Positions 30,480-41,220 of a DNA stretch of 64,000 nt are shown here, piece by piece. Under the pieces are notes generated by a model, which was not told where the DNA came from, ran no database searches, and worked only from the letters and a program-made list of their open reading frames with translations. The translations under genes and the position numbers were made by a program. Source of the stretch: a bacterium (lineage in GTDB: Bacteria > Desulfobacterota > Deferrisomatia > Deferrisomatales > Deferrisomataceae); NCBI GenBank assembly GCA_027021615.1, contig JALUTY010000122.1, forward strand, positions 62,001 to 126,000, written 5' to 3'. Within the stretch, counting starts at the first letter, position 1. Each line of letters begins with the position of its first letter.

Positions 30480-30910
30480 GGCGCCCTCCGGGAGCGGGTC
30501 TCCTGGGGGCGCAGGTCCCGAGCGATCCGGTCCAGGAGGCCGTTCACGAACCGTGGGGAGTCCTCGGCCCCGAACTCCCGGGCCAGCTCTACGGCCTCGT
30601 CCAGGACCACCGGCGCCGGCACGTCGTCGGAAACCGACAGCTCGTAGGTGGCCAGGCGCAGGAGGCTCCGGTCCACCCGATCCATGCGCTCGAGCTTCCA
30701 CCGCCGGCTGGCGGCCTGGATGCGGGCGTCCAGCTCGTTCCGCTCCGCCCAGGCCCCCAGGGCCAGGGTGCGGGCGTACTCTGGGTCGGCCGGGCCGCCG
30801 TGCTCGGCCAGGGCCGCCCGGAGCGCGGCGGTTGGGGGCTGGTCCGGATTCAAGTCGAGGGCGTAGAGGACCTGGAGGGCCACCCGTCGGGCTCCCCTTC
30901 GGGCTCCCAT
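30476..30910 (-). CDS. nusB: Transcription antitermination factor NusB
   Basis: This 144-residue helical RNA-binding protein is NusB, part of the antitermination complex on rRNA operons (with NusE/S10). The family begins with RRGARRVALQVLYALDLNP and has the C-terminal PAPVVLDEAVELAREFGAEDSPRFVNGLLDRIA. It follows ribH after 7 bp, the common ribH-nusB order, and ends in a GTGA overlap with the sigma-54 activator. Confidence 0.94.
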   Translation of the reverse strand: MGARRGARRVALQVLYALDLNPDQPPTAALRAALAEHGGPADPEYARTLALGAWAERNELDARIQAASRRWKLERMDRVDRSLLRLATYELSVSDDVPAPVVLDEAVELAREFGAEDSPRFVNGLLDRIARDLRPQETRSRRAP

Positions 30911-30917
30911 GGTGCGC

Positions 30918-31385
30918 TCAGCCCTCCGCCCGAAGGAGGTTGGCGGTCTCGATCGCGGCCATGGCCGCCTCGAACCCCTTGTTGCCGGCCTTGGAGCCGG
31001 CCCGCTCGATGGCCTGCTCCAGGGTGTCGGTGGTGAGCACCCCGAAGCTCACCGGGATGCCGGCCTCCAGGGCCACCTGGGCCACCCCCTTGGCCACCTC
31101 GGAGGCCACGTAGTCGAAATGGGGGGTGGAGCCCCGGATCACCGCTCCCAGGCACACCACCGCGTCGAACCGGCCGGAGGTGGCGATCCTCTTGGCGACC
31201 AGGGGGACCTCGAAGGCGCCGGGCACCTTGTACACCCGGATCTCGTCCGGGTCTCCGCCGGTGCGGACCACCGCGTCCACGGCTCCCTCCACCAGGCGGT
31301 CGGTCACAAAGCTGTTGAACCGGCTGGTCACCAGGGCGATCCGCAGCCCCTGGCTCGAGAGCTTTCCTTCGACAATGGTGGGCAT
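30918..31385 (-). CDS. ribH: 6,7-dimethyl-8-ribityllumazine synthase
   Basis: This 155-residue enzyme makes lumazine from the RibA/RibD product and dihydroxybutanone phosphate, the penultimate riboflavin step. It has [49 protein letters not shown] with the catalytic histidine, and [20 protein letters not shown]. It lies directly after ribBA in the riboflavin operon. Confidence 0.96.
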   Translation of the reverse strand: MPTIVEGKLSSQGLRIALVTSRFNSFVTDRLVEGAVDAVVRTGGDPDEIRVYKVPGAFEVPLVAKRIATSGRFDAVVCLGAVIRGSTPHFDYVASEVAKGVAQVALEAGIPVSFGVLTTDTLEQAIERAGSKAGNKGFEAAMAAIETANLLRAEG

Positions 31386-31394
31386 GTCGTCTCC

Positions 31395-32639
<1,245 letters not shown>

Positions 32640-32722
32640 GCGCGCTCCTCGCAGCTGCGCTGTTCCCCCGAACCGAACCCATCGGCCCGCCCGAACCCGG
32701 GGGCATCCTCAAACAAAACATG

Positions 32723-33367
32723 TTACTCCAAGAACCCTGCCCGAGCCAAAAGGTCCCAGGTCACCCCGTCACCTTGGAGGCGGCCCTCCAGGAGCCGTTC
32801 CGCGTACTTCGCGAGCACGTCCGCCTCCAGGTTCACCCGGTCGCCCGGCCGCCGATCGGCCAGGGCCGTGGTCTCCCAGGTGTGGGGGATGACCGCCACG
32901 GAGAAGGCCGAGGCGGTGCACTCGTACACCGTGAGGCTGACCCCGTCCACCGCCACGGAGCCCTTCTCCACCAGGTACCGGGCCACCTCGGATGGGGCCT
33001 CGAATCGGACCGTTCGGAACGCTCCCTCGGATCGGACCTCCAGCAGCCGGCCGGTAGCGTCCACGTGGCCGAGCACGATGTGCCCCCCCAGCCGATCCAC
33101 CGGCCGCAAGGCCTGCTCCAGATTGACCCGGTGCCCCGGCCGCAGCTCCCCCAGGTTCGAGCGGGTCAGGGTCTCCGGGGAGGCATCGGCCGAGAACGAC
33201 GACGGTCCGATCCCGGTCACGGTGAGGCACACCCCGTTGACCGCCACGGACTCCCCCATCTGAAACCCGGAGGTGTCCAGGCGGGTGGCGATGCGCAGCC
33301 GTTTTCCCCCCGGCATGGGGGCCACCGCCTCGATCTCGCCCACGTCCTGTACGATCCCGGTAAACAT
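32723..33367 (-). CDS. ribE: Riboflavin synthase, alpha chain
   Basis: This 214-residue enzyme dismutates two lumazines to riboflavin. It has two homologous barrel halves, each with the family pattern: [12 protein letters not shown] ... [11 protein letters not shown] and [10 protein letters not shown] ... [11 protein letters not shown]. The ATG at 33367 starts exactly at the MFTGIV motif, and an upstream in-frame ATG at 33424 lies in repeat sequence. A 416-bp repeat-filled gap separates it from ribD. Confidence 0.95.
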   Translation of the reverse strand: MFTGIVQDVGEIEAVAPMPGGKRLRIATRLDTSGFQMGESVAVNGVCLTVTGIGPSSFSADASPETLTRSNLGELRPGHRVNLEQALRPVDRLGGHIVLGHVDATGRLLEVRSEGAFRTVRFEAPSEVARYLVEKGSVAVDGVSLTVYECTASAFSVAVIPHTWETTALADRRPGDRVNLEADVLAKYAERLLEGRLQGDGVTWDLLARAGFLE

Positions 33368-33392
33368 GGCTTCTTCTTTGGGCCTTCGGCCC

Positions 33393-33416
33393 GCTGGGAG
33401 GCTGGAAAGCAGGGAG
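33393..33416 (+). repeat. Tandem octamer array (3 units)
   Basis: GCTGGGAG, GCTGGAAA and GCAGGGAG, then GCTTCCAAGTAACTTCGG, following a GGGCCTTCGGCCC hairpin. Confidence 0.7.
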
Positions 33417-33430
33417 GCTTCCAAGTAACT

Positions 33431-33514
33431 TCGGTCGTCGGTCGTCGGTCGTCGGTCGTCGGTCGTCGGTCGTCGGTCGTCGGTCGTCAGTCGTCGGTCG
33501 TCAGTCGTCGGTCG
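33431..33514 (+). repeat. Heptamer array, 12 units of TCGGTCG
   Basis: Twelve contiguous 7-mers, ten TCGGTCG and two TCAGTCG (complement CGACCGA/CGACTGA). It begins at the junction AAGTAACT and ends at a GGGCCTTCGGCCC hairpin. This is the longest array of the heptamer family in the window. Confidence 0.95.
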
Positions 33515-33528
33515 GGGGCCTTCGGCCC

Positions 33529-33560
33529 GCTAGGCAGCTAGGCGGCCGGGCGGCTCTTGA
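33529..33560 (+). repeat. Tandem octamer array (4 units)
   Basis: GCTAGGCA, GCTAGGCG, GCCGGGCG and GCTCTTGA, directly after a GGGCCTTCGGCCC hairpin. Confidence 0.7.
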
Positions 33561-33577
33561 ACTGCGCCAAAGCTAGG

Positions 33578-33764
33578 GGGGCATGGGGTCTGCTGGAGAG
33601 CCGCGCGCGGCGCCTTGGCTCGCCGCGCAGCGCCTCCAACGTTCGTACCGTGAATTCGTTCGTGCCCCGCCGAACGGTCATGAAGCCACCGCCGGTGCCC
33701 CGTGCCTGCGCGGCGAATCTCAATGCCCGGCTTCGCGCGCGGCCGGAGGCAGGCCCCATGCCCC
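33578..33764 (-). repeat. 187-bp palindrome-ended intergenic element, copy B
   Basis: GGGGCATGGGGTC (33578-33590) and GGCCCCATGCCCC (33752-33764) form the inverted ends. It is the opposite-orientation homologue of copy A (2206-2392) with identical length. Conserved blocks are the first 26 bp of the left end (from GGGGCATGGGGTCTGCTGGA to GAGCCG), GCTCGCCGC, TCATGAA and GCGCGGCGAATCTCAA. Confidence 0.82.
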
Positions 33765-33783
33765 TCCCTCCGAGGTGACGCGC

Positions 33784-34965
33784 CTATTTTGTCGCCGGGT
33801 GAATAGCCTCTAGTTTCCGGCCCGCCGGTTCCCGGCTCCGTTCGCAAGACTTGCCGTCTTCCGGGCGGATCCTGCCCGTCACGTAGAGGTCCGGGCCGAT
33901 TCGCTCGATCTCGAGCTCCGCGACCTCCCTGGCCTGCGCGATGTGGTCAGGGCTCGGGCCGCCCACCATGGGCACCGCGTCCCGGCCGCCCAGGAGCTTG
34001 GGGGCGTAGAACAGGTGGAGCCGGTCCACGAGTCCCGCGTCCAGGAACCTTCGGGCGGTCTCGGCTCCCCCCTCCACCAGCACCTCCATGTGACCCATGT
34101 CGTAGAGGCGGGTCAGGAGGCCTCCCAGATCCAGGCCGCCGGCTTCCTCCCAGACCTCCAGGACCCGAGCCCCCCGCGCCTCCAGGGCCCGCTGGCGGGA
34201 AGGCTCGGCCCGGGGACCGCACACCACCAGGGTGAACGGGGCCTCGGCCGGCTCGAGCATGGACAGGCCCATGGGAATGCGGGCCCGTGGATCCAGCACC
34301 ACGCGTAGGCACCGGCGCTCGGGCCGGCCCGGAAGGCGAACGCTGAGCCGAGGGTTGTCGGCCTCGGCCGTGCCCACCCCCACCAGCACCACCCCGCACC
34401 GGTCCCGCAGCCGGTGGACCCTCTCGCGGCTTTGGGCGGAGGTGATCCAACGGCTGTCCCCCGAGGCGGTGGCGGTCTTGCCGTCCAGGGTGGCGGCCAG
34501 CTTCAGGTGCACGAAGGCCCGGCGCTGAACCACCGAGAGGCAAAACGCCTCGTTCAAGCGCCGGGCCTCGGCCTCGGCCACCCCCACCCGGACCTCCAAC
34601 CCCGCCCGGCGCAGCCGCGCCAGGCCCCGGCCGGCCACGGCCGGGTTCGGATCCGCCATGGCCGCCACGACCCGGCGCACGCCAGCCGCCACGATCCGAT
34701 CGGCGCAGGGGGGAGTGCGGCCGTGGTGGGAGCACGGCTCCAGGGTCACGTACAGATGGGCGCCCCGGGCCGCCGGGCCGGCCTGCTCCAAGGCGAACAC
34801 CTCCGCGTGGGGCTCGCCGGCCCGGGGGTGGAAACCCCGGCCCACGATCCGGCCGTCCCGCACTACCACGCAGCCCACGGCCGGGTTGGGGCTGGTCCGG
34901 CCCAACCCCTCCCGGGCGAGGGCCAGGGCCACCTCCATGTAGAACCGGTCGGCCGCTTCCGTCAC
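33784..34965 (-). CDS. ribD: Bifunctional riboflavin biosynthesis deaminase/reductase
   Basis: This 393-residue protein combines a zinc deaminase (about 1-145) and a reductase (about 150-365), carrying out steps 2 and 3 after GTP cyclohydrolase II. The deaminase has [10 protein letters not shown] and [12 protein letters not shown], the reductase has [21 protein letters not shown] and [13 protein letters not shown]. The GTG start overlaps the nrdR stop by GTGA. The last 25 or so residues (after IRPEDGKSC) extend past the usual end and may be read-in from the repeat-rich downstream DNA. Confidence 0.94.
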   Translation of the reverse strand: MTEAADRFYMEVALALAREGLGRTSPNPAVGCVVVRDGRIVGRGFHPRAGEPHAEVFALEQAGPAARGAHLYVTLEPCSHHGRTPPCADRIVAAGVRRVVAAMADPNPAVAGRGLARLRRAGLEVRVGVAEAEARRLNEAFCLSVVQRRAFVHLKLAATLDGKTATASGDSRWITSAQSRERVHRLRDRCGVVLVGVGTAEADNPRLSVRLPGRPERRCLRVVLDPRARIPMGLSMLEPAEAPFTLVVCGPRAEPSRQRALEARGARVLEVWEEAGGLDLGGLLTRLYDMGHMEVLVEGGAETARRFLDAGLVDRLHLFYAPKLLGGRDAVPMVGGPSPDHIAQAREVAELEIERIGPDLYVTGRIRPEDGKSCERSREPAGRKLEAIHPATK

Positions 34966-35426
34966 CCTTCCTTCTGCCCCTCCAGGAACTCCCGGAGCGC
35001 GTCCACGAACTCGTCCACGCCCCGGAACTCCCGGTACACCGAGGCGAACCGCACGTAGGCCACCGCGTCCAGGGCCTGGAGCTCCGCCATCACGGCCTCG
35101 CCGATCTCCCGGCTGGGAACCTCCTTGGGGCCCTCCTCCTGGAACCGGGCCTCGATGCGGTCCACGATCCGTTCCAGGGTGTCGGCCGACACCGGCCGTT
35201 TCTCGCAGGCCTTCTTGAGCCCGGCCAGGATCTTGAGGCGGTCGAACGACTCCCTCCGGCCGTCCTTCTTCACCACGAGGGGCAGCATGTCCTCCACCCG
35301 CTCGTAGGTGGTGAACCGGCGGCCGCAGGCCACGCACTCGCGCCGGCGGCGGATCACCTCGCCCTCCCGGCTGACCCGGGAGTCGATCACCCGGTCCTCC
35401 TGTTCCCCGCAGAACGGACAGCGCAC
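34962..35426 (-). CDS. nrdR: Transcriptional repressor NrdR
   Basis: This 154-residue nucleotide-sensing repressor controls ribonucleotide reductase genes. It has an N-terminal zinc ribbon (CPFC ... [13 protein letters not shown]) and an ATP-cone ([29 protein letters not shown]). The start is a GTG. Its position between the dCMP deaminase and ribD is common in related bacteria. Confidence 0.96.
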   Translation of the reverse strand: MRCPFCGEQEDRVIDSRVSREGEVIRRRRECVACGRRFTTYERVEDMLPLVVKKDGRRESFDRLKILAGLKKACEKRPVSADTLERIVDRIEARFQEEGPKEVPSREIGEAVMAELQALDAVAYVRFASVYREFRGVDEFVDALREFLEGQKEG

Positions 35427-35429
35427 GCC

Positions 35430-35885
35430 TCACGCCTCCTCGTCGTCGCCCAGGGGGACAAGATCGATGGCCGCGCTTCTGAGCAGGTCGCGGCTCAGGG
35501 GGTCGGCGTAGCCCTCCAGGTAGTACACCCGCCGGATCCCGGCGTTGATGATCATCTTGGTGCAGATCACGCAGGGCAGGTTCGTGCAGTAGATGTCCGA
35601 CCCCTCGATGCGCACCCCGTGCTGGGCGGCCTGGAGGATCGCGTTCTGCTCCGCGTGCAGGCCCCGGCACAGCTCGTGCCGCTCCCCCGAGGGGATGCCC
35701 ATCTCCTCGCGCAGGCAGCCTACGTCGAGGCAGTGGGCCACGCCCGAGGGGGCGCCGTTGTAGCCGGTGGCCAGGATACGCTTGTTCTTGACCAGGATCG
35801 CTCCCACCTTCCGGCGGGTGCACGTGGACCGGGTGGCCACCAGACGGGTGATCTCGGTGAAGTACTCCTGCCAGGAAGGACGCAT
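35430..35885 (-). CDS. dCMP deaminase family protein (ComEB-like)
   Basis: This 151-residue cytidine/deoxycytidylate deaminase has zinc-binding motifs [11 protein letters not shown] and [16 protein letters not shown], plus an extra cysteine/histidine cluster (STCTRRKVG ... HCLDVGC) typical of dCMP deaminases. It would supply dUMP for thymidylate synthesis, fitting its place beside nrdR. The ATG at 35885 gives the standard length. Confidence 0.92.
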   Translation of the reverse strand: MRPSWQEYFTEITRLVATRSTCTRRKVGAILVKNKRILATGYNGAPSGVAHCLDVGCLREEMGIPSGERHELCRGLHAEQNAILQAAQHGVRIEGSDIYCTNLPCVICTKMIINAGIRRVYYLEGYADPLSRDLLRSAAIDLVPLGDDEEA

Positions 35886-35929
35886 GGGACCCCCTTTGGG
35901 CCGCGAGCGCGGGCAGGGCCGGCTCGGGA

Positions 35930-37624
35930 TCAGCCGGCCGCCTCCCGCAGGCGTTGGTAGAACGGGAACCGGCCGCACAGCTCCCGAATCTGGTCCCGGA
36001 CCTCGGTCTCGACGGCCGGATCGCCGCACTGTGCCAGGACCCGGGCGATGGCCTCCGCGATGACCTCCATCTCGGCCGCCCCCATGCCCCGGGTCGTGAC
36101 GATAGGGGTGCCGATCCGGATGCCGCTCGTGACGAACGGGCTGCGGGTCTCATAGGGAATCGCGTTCTTGTTCAGGGTGATGCCGGCCCGGTCGAGGCTC
36201 TGCTCGGCGTCCAGCCCGGTGAGGTCCTGGGGCGTGAGGTCCACCAGGAACAGGTGGTTGTCCGTGCCCCCTGACACGATTCGGTAGCCCCGGCGGGCCA
36301 GGGCCTCGGCCATGGCCCGAGCGTTCGCCACCACCTGGTGGGCGTAGTCCCGGAACGCCGGGGTCGAGGCCTCCCGAAACGCCACGGCCTTGGCCGCCAC
36401 CTGGTGCATCAGCGGGCCGCCCTGGAGGCCCGGGAACACGGCCTTGTCCACCGCCTCGGCGTGCTCGGCGCGGCACAGCACCAGCCCGCCTCGGGGTCCC
36501 CGGAGGGTCTTGTGGGTGGTGCTGGTCACGATGTCGGCGTAGGGCACGGGGTTGGGATGGGCGCCGCCGGCCACGAGACCTGCGATGTGGGCCATGTCCA
36601 CCACCAGGTAGGCACCCACCTCATCCGCGATCTCCCGAAAGGCCGCGAAGTCCAGCACCCGGGAGTAGGAGCTGGCGCCGGCAACGATCACGGCCGGTCG
36701 CTCCCGGCGGGCGGCGTCGCGGACCTGGTCGTAGTCGATGGTGCCGGTGTCGCGGCGCACCCCGTAGGTCACGGCCCGGTACTGGCGGCCCGAGAAGCTC
36801 ACGGGCGCCCCGTGGGTCAGGTGTCCCCCGTGGGCCAGGGCCATGCCCAGAATCGTGTCGCCGGGCTGGCACAGCGCGTAGTATGCGGCCATGTTGGCGG
36901 ACGACCCCGACAGGGGCTGGACGTTGGCATGGTCCGCACCGAACAAGGCCTTGGCCCGCTCGATGGCCAGCGCCTCCACCTCGTCCACGAACCGGCACCC
37001 GCCGTAGTATCGCCGGCCCGGGTACCCCTCGGCGTACTTGTTGGTGAGCACCGACCCCTGGGCCTCGAGCACGGCCTCCGAGGCATAGTTCTCCGAGGCG
37101 ATGAGAACGACCCCGTCCTCCTCCCGCCGGATCTCGCCTTGCACGGCCCTCCACACGTCCGGGTCCACCTCGGCCAGCACCGAAGGGCGCTGGCGCTCCA
37201 CCTCCCGGATCTTGGCGAGCCGGCGGGCGTGGCGGCCTCCCCCGAACCGGGCCTCGAGCCAGGCCCGGACCATCTCCCGGGCCCGGGCCGGGTCGGTGGT
37301 GCGGCCCCCGATCACCAGGATGTTCGCGTCGTTGTGCTCCCGGGCCATCCGCGCGGTGTAGGGGTCATGGACCAGTGCCGCCCGCACCCCCGGCACCTTG
37401 TTGGCCACGATGCTCATGCCGATCCCGGTGCCGCAAAGCAGCACGCCTCGCCCGGCCTCGCCCCGGGCGATCCTTCGTGCCACCTCGACCCCGAACTCGG
37501 GGTAGTCCACGGGGTCGCCGTTGTCCGGCCCCAGGTCCCGGACCTCGTGGCCCAGTTCCCGCAGGTAGGCCTTGAGATCCTCCTTGAGAGCGTAGCCCCC
37601 GTGGTCGCTCGAGATCAGGATCAT
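35930..37624 (-). CDS. glyA: RpiB-GlyA fusion: ribose-5-phosphate isomerase B and serine hydroxymethyltransferase
   Basis: One uninterrupted 564-residue frame encodes two enzymes. Residues 1-145 are RpiB ([46 protein letters not shown]). Residues about 155-564 are a complete serine hydroxymethyltransferase: [43 protein letters not shown], the PLP lysine in [14 protein letters not shown], and TSGIRIGTP. In most bacteria these are separate neighbouring genes. An internal GTG in the linker could allow a separate GlyA product. SHMT converts serine to glycine and one-carbon units, and RpiB interconverts ribose and ribulose phosphates. Confidence 0.9.
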   Translation of the reverse strand: MILISSDHGGYALKEDLKAYLRELGHEVRDLGPDNGDPVDYPEFGVEVARRIARGEAGRGVLLCGTGIGMSIVANKVPGVRAALVHDPYTARMAREHNDANILVIGGRTTDPARAREMVRAWLEARFGGGRHARRLAKIREVERQRPSVLAEVDPDVWRAVQGEIRREEDGVVLIASENYASEAVLEAQGSVLTNKYAEGYPGRRYYGGCRFVDEVEALAIERAKALFGADHANVQPLSGSSANMAAYYALCQPGDTILGMALAHGGHLTHGAPVSFSGRQYRAVTYGVRRDTGTIDYDQVRDAARRERPAVIVAGASSYSRVLDFAAFREIADEVGAYLVVDMAHIAGLVAGGAHPNPVPYADIVTSTTHKTLRGPRGGLVLCRAEHAEAVDKAVFPGLQGGPLMHQVAAKAVAFREASTPAFRDYAHQVVANARAMAEALARRGYRIVSGGTDNHLFLVDLTPQDLTGLDAEQSLDRAGITLNKNAIPYETRSPFVTSGIRIGTPIVTTRGMGAAEMEVIAEAIARVLAQCGDPAVETEVRDQIRELCGRFPFYQRLREAAG

Positions 37625-37631
37625 GTTGCGG

Positions 37632-38876
37632 TCACCCTTCGAAACGGCGGAACAAAAGGGAGGCGTTCGTGCCCCCGAACCCGAACGAGTTGGACAGGGC
37701 GGTGCGGATCCGGCCCTCCCGAGCCTCGTTGGGCACGTAGTCCAGGTCGCAACCGGGGTCGGGCGTGTCGTAGTTGATGGTGGGGGGTGCCACCTGGTCC
37801 CGCAGGGCCAGCACCGAGAACGCCGCCTCCACGCTGCCGGCCGCACCCAGGAGGTGGCCGGTCATGCTCTTGGTGGAGGAAACCCACAGCCGCTTGGCGT
37901 GGTGGCCGAACACCCGCTTGATGGCCAGGGTCTCGTAGTAGTCGTTGAAGGGGGTGCTGGTGCCGTGGGCGTTGATGTAGTCCAGCCCGTCTGGGGCCAG
38001 GCCCGCGGAGCGCAGGGCCGCCTCCATGCACCGTGCCGCCCCGTCGCCCTGGGGATCGGGAGCCGTGATGTGGTAGGCGTCGCAGGTGGCTCCGTAGCCC
38101 GCCAGCTCAGCGTAGATCTCGGCCCCCCGGGCCCGGGCCCGCTCCAGCTCTTCGAGGATCAGCACGGCGCCCCCCTCGCCCATTACGAACCCGTCCCGGT
38201 CCTTGTCGAAGGGCCGGCTCGCCCTCTCGGGCTCGTCGTTGCGGGTGGACAGGGCCCGCATCGCGTTGAACCCCGCCACCGCCAGGGGAGTGATGGTGGA
38301 CTCCACCCCTCCTGCCAGCATGACGTCGGCGTCCCCCCGCCGGATGGCGTGCCAGGCCTCGCCGATGGAGTGAGACCCCGTGGCGCAGGCGGTCACGATG
38401 GAGAGGTTGGGGCCCTTGGCCCCGGTCTGGATGGCCACGTACCCGGGCGCCAGGTTGGCGATCACCATGGGGATGAAAAATGGGCTGACCCGGCGCGGCC
38501 CGGACTCCAAGAGCACCTTGTGCTGGGCCTCGATCCCGGGCAGGCCGCCCAGCCCCGCCCCGATCGACACCCCCACCCGTTCGGCCTCGGCCTCGCCGAT
38601 CTCCAGGCCTGCGTCGGCCACGGCCATGCGGGCCGCAGCCACCGCGTACTGGATGAAGGTGTCCATTTTCTTGACCTCGCGGCGGTCCATGTACTCGGAC
38701 GGGTCGAATCCCTTCACCTCGGCCGCGATCTGGGTCTTCAGCCCTGCGGCGTCGAACTTGGTGATGGGGCCCACGCCGGACCGGCCCGCTAGACAGTTCT
38801 TCCACGACCCTTCCACATCGATGCCCAAGGGCGTGACGCACCCCAGGCCGGTGACCACAACTCTACGTGCCGCCAC
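37632..38876 (-). CDS. fabF: 3-oxoacyl-ACP synthase II
   Basis: This 414-residue condensing enzyme elongates acyl-ACP in fatty acid synthesis. The catalytic Cys-His-His set is in [30 protein letters not shown] and [17 protein letters not shown]. It starts at a GTG ([19 protein letters not shown]). It follows acpP and is separated from it by a long hairpin. Confidence 0.96.
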   Translation of the reverse strand: MAARRVVVTGLGCVTPLGIDVEGSWKNCLAGRSGVGPITKFDAAGLKTQIAAEVKGFDPSEYMDRREVKKMDTFIQYAVAAARMAVADAGLEIGEAEAERVGVSIGAGLGGLPGIEAQHKVLLESGPRRVSPFFIPMVIANLAPGYVAIQTGAKGPNLSIVTACATGSHSIGEAWHAIRRGDADVMLAGGVESTITPLAVAGFNAMRALSTRNDEPERASRPFDKDRDGFVMGEGGAVLILEELERARARGAEIYAELAGYGATCDAYHITAPDPQGDGAARCMEAALRSAGLAPDGLDYINAHGTSTPFNDYYETLAIKRVFGHHAKRLWVSSTKSMTGHLLGAAGSVEAAFSVLALRDQVAPPTINYDTPDPGCDLDYVPNEAREGRIRTALSNSFGFGGTNASLLFRRFEG

Positions 38877-38909
38877 GTTGCTCCTCCTGAACCCGCCTGG
38901 GCGGGTTCA

Positions 38910-38953
38910 TTAGGGAAGGGAGCCAGACCCGGCGGCCTGGCTCCCTTCCCTAA
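38910..38953 (-). promoter_or_regulatory. 17-bp perfect hairpin between acpP and fabF
   Basis: TTAGGGAAGGGAGCCAG (38910-38926) and CTGGCTCCCTTCCCTAA (38937-38953) are perfectly complementary around a 10-nt loop. A second small palindrome, AACCCGCCTGGGCGGGTT, lies next to it at 38890-38907. There is no T-run in either direction. It may stabilise the acpP transcript end or attenuate read-through into fabF. Confidence 0.65.
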
Positions 38954-38968
38954 CCGCCGAACGCTCCA

Positions 38969-39211
38969 CTAAGCCGCGAGCTTCTCCTTGATGTAGCTAA
39001 TGGCGTCCTGGACCGTGCGGATCTTCTCCGCGTCCTCGTCCGGGATCTCCTGGTCGAACTCCTCCTCCAAGGCCATCACCAGCTCCACCGTGTCGAGGCT
39101 GTCGGCACCCAGGTCCTCGATGAACCGGGCCTCGGGAACGATCTTGTCCTCGTCCACCCCCAACTGCTCGGCGATGATCTTTCTGACGGTCTCTTCGATG
39201 TTCGCGCTCAT
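38969..39211 (-). CDS. acpP: Acyl carrier protein
   Basis: This 80-residue acidic four-helix protein carries acyl chains on a phosphopantetheine attached to the serine of [10 protein letters not shown]. It begins [20 protein letters not shown] and ends with the usual IKEKLAA-type helix. It lies between fabG and fabF, the classical order. Confidence 0.97.
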   Translation of the reverse strand: MSANIEETVRKIIAEQLGVDEDKIVPEARFIEDLGADSLDTVELVMALEEEFDQEIPDEDAEKIRTVQDAISYIKEKLAA

Positions 39212-39241
39212 GCTTCCCTCTCTTTGGTTGCGGGTTGTGGG

Positions 39242-39979
39242 TTACCCCATGTACATGCCCCCGTTGACGTGGATCACCTGGCCGGTGATGTACGCCGCCC
39301 GATCCGACGCGAGGAACGCCACCGCCTCGGCCACGTCCTCGGGGCGCCCCAGGCGTGCCAGGGGTACCTGGGCCAGCAGGTTCTCCCGCACGCTCTCGGG
39401 TAGCTCGGCGGTCATGTCCGTGGCGATGTAACCGGGGGCCACGGCGTTGACGCGGACCCCCCGGTTGGCGTACTCCCGGGCCAGGCTCCGGGTCAGACCC
39501 TCGAGCCCTGCCTTGGCCGCGCAGTAGTTGGCCTGGCCGGCGTTGCCCAGGGCGCCTACCACGCTGGAGATGTTGATGATGATCCCTGCCCGGGCCCGGA
39601 CCATGGGCCGCAGGCAGGCCTTGGCGCACAGGAATGCGCCGGTCAAGTTCGTGTCGAGCACCGCCTGCCAGTCCGCCGGCTTGAGCCGGAGGGTCAGGTT
39701 GTCCCGGGTGATGCCGGCGTTGTTGACCAGGATCTCGATCCGGCCCCAGGCGTCCAGGGTCTGGGCCACCGTCGCCGCCACGCTGTCGGGGTCGGCCACG
39801 TCCAGGCCCAGGCCCAAGGCCTCGCCCGGCAGGGCCTCGGCCACCCGGGCCGCGGCCTCGGCGCTGCGGCCGGTCACCACCACCCGGGCGCCGTCCCGGC
39901 TGAGGCGCTCTGCCACGGCCCTGCCAATGCCCCGGGTCGAACCGGTCACCAGGGCCACCTTGCCTTCGAACTCTGCCAT
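39242..39979 (-). CDS. fabG: 3-oxoacyl-ACP reductase
   Basis: This 245-residue short-chain dehydrogenase reduces 3-oxoacyl-ACP with NADPH. It has GSTRGIGRAVAERL, NNAGITRD, the catalytic Ser and YCAAKAG (Tyr-x-x-x-Lys), and NAVAPGYIATDMT. The ATG at 39979 has AGGAG just upstream, and an in-frame TTG four codons earlier is part of that site and is rejected. Confidence 0.95.
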   Translation of the reverse strand: MAEFEGKVALVTGSTRGIGRAVAERLSRDGARVVVTGRSAEAAARVAEALPGEALGLGLDVADPDSVAATVAQTLDAWGRIEILVNNAGITRDNLTLRLKPADWQAVLDTNLTGAFLCAKACLRPMVRARAGIIINISSVVGALGNAGQANYCAAKAGLEGLTRSLAREYANRGVRVNAVAPGYIATDMTAELPESVRENLLAQVPLARLGRPEDVAEAVAFLASDRAAYITGQVIHVNGGMYMG

Positions 39980-40001
39980 CTCTCTCCTCAAGGGGCTCTT
40001 G

Positions 40002-40034
40002 GGGCCTTCTGCCCGCTGGGCGGGCAGAAGGCCC
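40002..40034 (-). repeat. 15-bp GGGCCTTCTGCCCGC hairpin upstream of fabG
   Basis: GGGCCTTCTGCCCGC (40002-40016) and GCGGGCAGAAGGCCC (40020-40034) pair perfectly with a 3-nt loop. The sequence resembles the GGGCCTTCGGCCC hairpins of other gaps. A remnant of a palindromic element end (AGGCAGGTCCCTTGCCCCC) follows at about 40101-40119, in the fabD-fabG gap. Confidence 0.65.
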
Positions 40035-40177
40035 GGGATCCCGACACAGCCGCTGTCTCTTGCCTGCTGGGAATAGACTCCAGGCCGCGAAGCCGGACCG
40101 GAGGCAGGTCCCTTGCCCCCCTCCGGATTAACACAATTACCTCACCCCTTGCCCGGCCCCACAGAGGCTCGGGGGCG

Positions 40178-41104
40178 TTACTTTAAGAACGCGGCCAGGG
40201 TCTCCGGGTCCTCCACCCGGTCCACCCGGGCCGTGCGGTCGATCCGCCGCACCAGGCCCGAAAGGACCTTGCCCGGCCCCACCTCCACGAACCGCTCCGC
40301 CCCCAAGGCCCGAAGGGCCCGAACGCACTCCTGCCACCGTACCCGCCGGCTGACCTGGGCAACGAGCCGGGGCGCCACCTCGCCGGGCGAGCGGTACGGC
40401 TCGGCGTCCACGTTGGCCACCACGGGGAAGCGGGGCGAAGCAAACCGCAGGCGGCCCAGCTCCTCGGCCAGGCGCCGGCCGGCCGGCTCCATGAGGGAGC
40501 AGTGGAAGGGAGCGCTCACCGCCAGGCCCACGGCCCGCTTGGCCCCGGCCTCACGTGCTGCGGCGCAGGCCTCGTCCACGGCCCGGGCGTGGCCCGAGAT
40601 CACGGCCTGGCCGGGGCAGTTGTCGTTGGCCACCTCCACCACATGGTCCGGCCGGCGGACGGCCGCGCAGATCTCCTCCACCCGGGGGAGGGCGAGACCC
40701 AGCACCGCGGCCATGGTGCCCTGGCCCACGGGCACGGCCTCTTGCATGAACCGGCCGCGTTTCTCCACCACCTGAACGGCCTCGGCGAACCCGATCACGC
40801 CGGCGGCGACCAAGGCGGCGTACTCGCCCAGGCTGTGGCCTGCCGCCGCCCGGGGCGGGGGCGCGCCGGCCTCCTCCAGGGCCCTGAGGCACGCCATGCT
40901 CACCGTGAGAATGGCCGGCTGGGTGTTCTCGGTGAGCCGAAGCTCGTCCTCCGGCCCCTCGAAGATGAGGCGGGACAGGGGCCTTCCCAAGGCCCGGTCG
41001 GCCTCCTCGAACGTCGCACGGGCCGCGGCCGAGGCCTCGGCCAGCGCCCGGCCCATGCCCACGTACTGGGACCCTTGCCCCGGAAACAGGTACGCCGTCG
41101 TCAT
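40178..41104 (-). CDS. fabD: Malonyl-CoA:ACP transacylase
   Basis: This 308-residue enzyme loads malonyl groups onto ACP. It has FPGQGSQYVGMG at the N-terminus, the nucleophile GHSLGEYAAL and the histidine in SAPFHCSLM. It lies between fabH and fabG. The ATG at 41104 is the family's normal start. Confidence 0.96.
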   Translation of the reverse strand: MTTAYLFPGQGSQYVGMGRALAEASAAARATFEEADRALGRPLSRLIFEGPEDELRLTENTQPAILTVSMACLRALEEAGAPPPRAAAGHSLGEYAALVAAGVIGFAEAVQVVEKRGRFMQEAVPVGQGTMAAVLGLALPRVEEICAAVRRPDHVVEVANDNCPGQAVISGHARAVDEACAAAREAGAKRAVGLAVSAPFHCSLMEPAGRRLAEELGRLRFASPRFPVVANVDAEPYRSPGEVAPRLVAQVSRRVRWQECVRALRALGAERFVEVGPGKVLSGLVRRIDRTARVDRVEDPETLAAFLK

Positions 41105-41220
41105 TGCGGGAGTCTCCCGGTGGCGGGAACCGTGTCGGATTCGGAGAGAAGGTTCGCGAGACTATACGTAAGGAAAGCGGGGCGGTGCAACCCCTGGTCT
41201 ACCGCGGTGCACCCCTTGGT

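Larger units (their letters stand above)
33368..33783. other. Repeat-filled gap inside the riboflavin gene cluster
   Basis: Between ribD and ribE on the minus strand lie two octamer arrays, two GGGCCTTCGGCCC hairpins, the longest heptamer array of the window (12 units) and a 187-bp palindrome-ended element. I do not find an FMN riboswitch or any gene. The repeats may interrupt or modulate the rib operon. Confidence 0.75.

Noticed and set aside
33431..33514. Possible CRISPR array
   Set aside because: The units are 7 bp and contiguous without spacers, so this is a simple tandem array. No cas gene is present.
33538..33759. 73-residue open frame in the ribD-ribE gap
   Set aside because: It is the frame inside the 187-bp repeat. 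It is reported as an observation rather than as a gene.
33368..33783. FMN riboswitch ahead of ribE
   Set aside because: I looked for the conserved RFN blocks on the minus strand and found only the repeats described.
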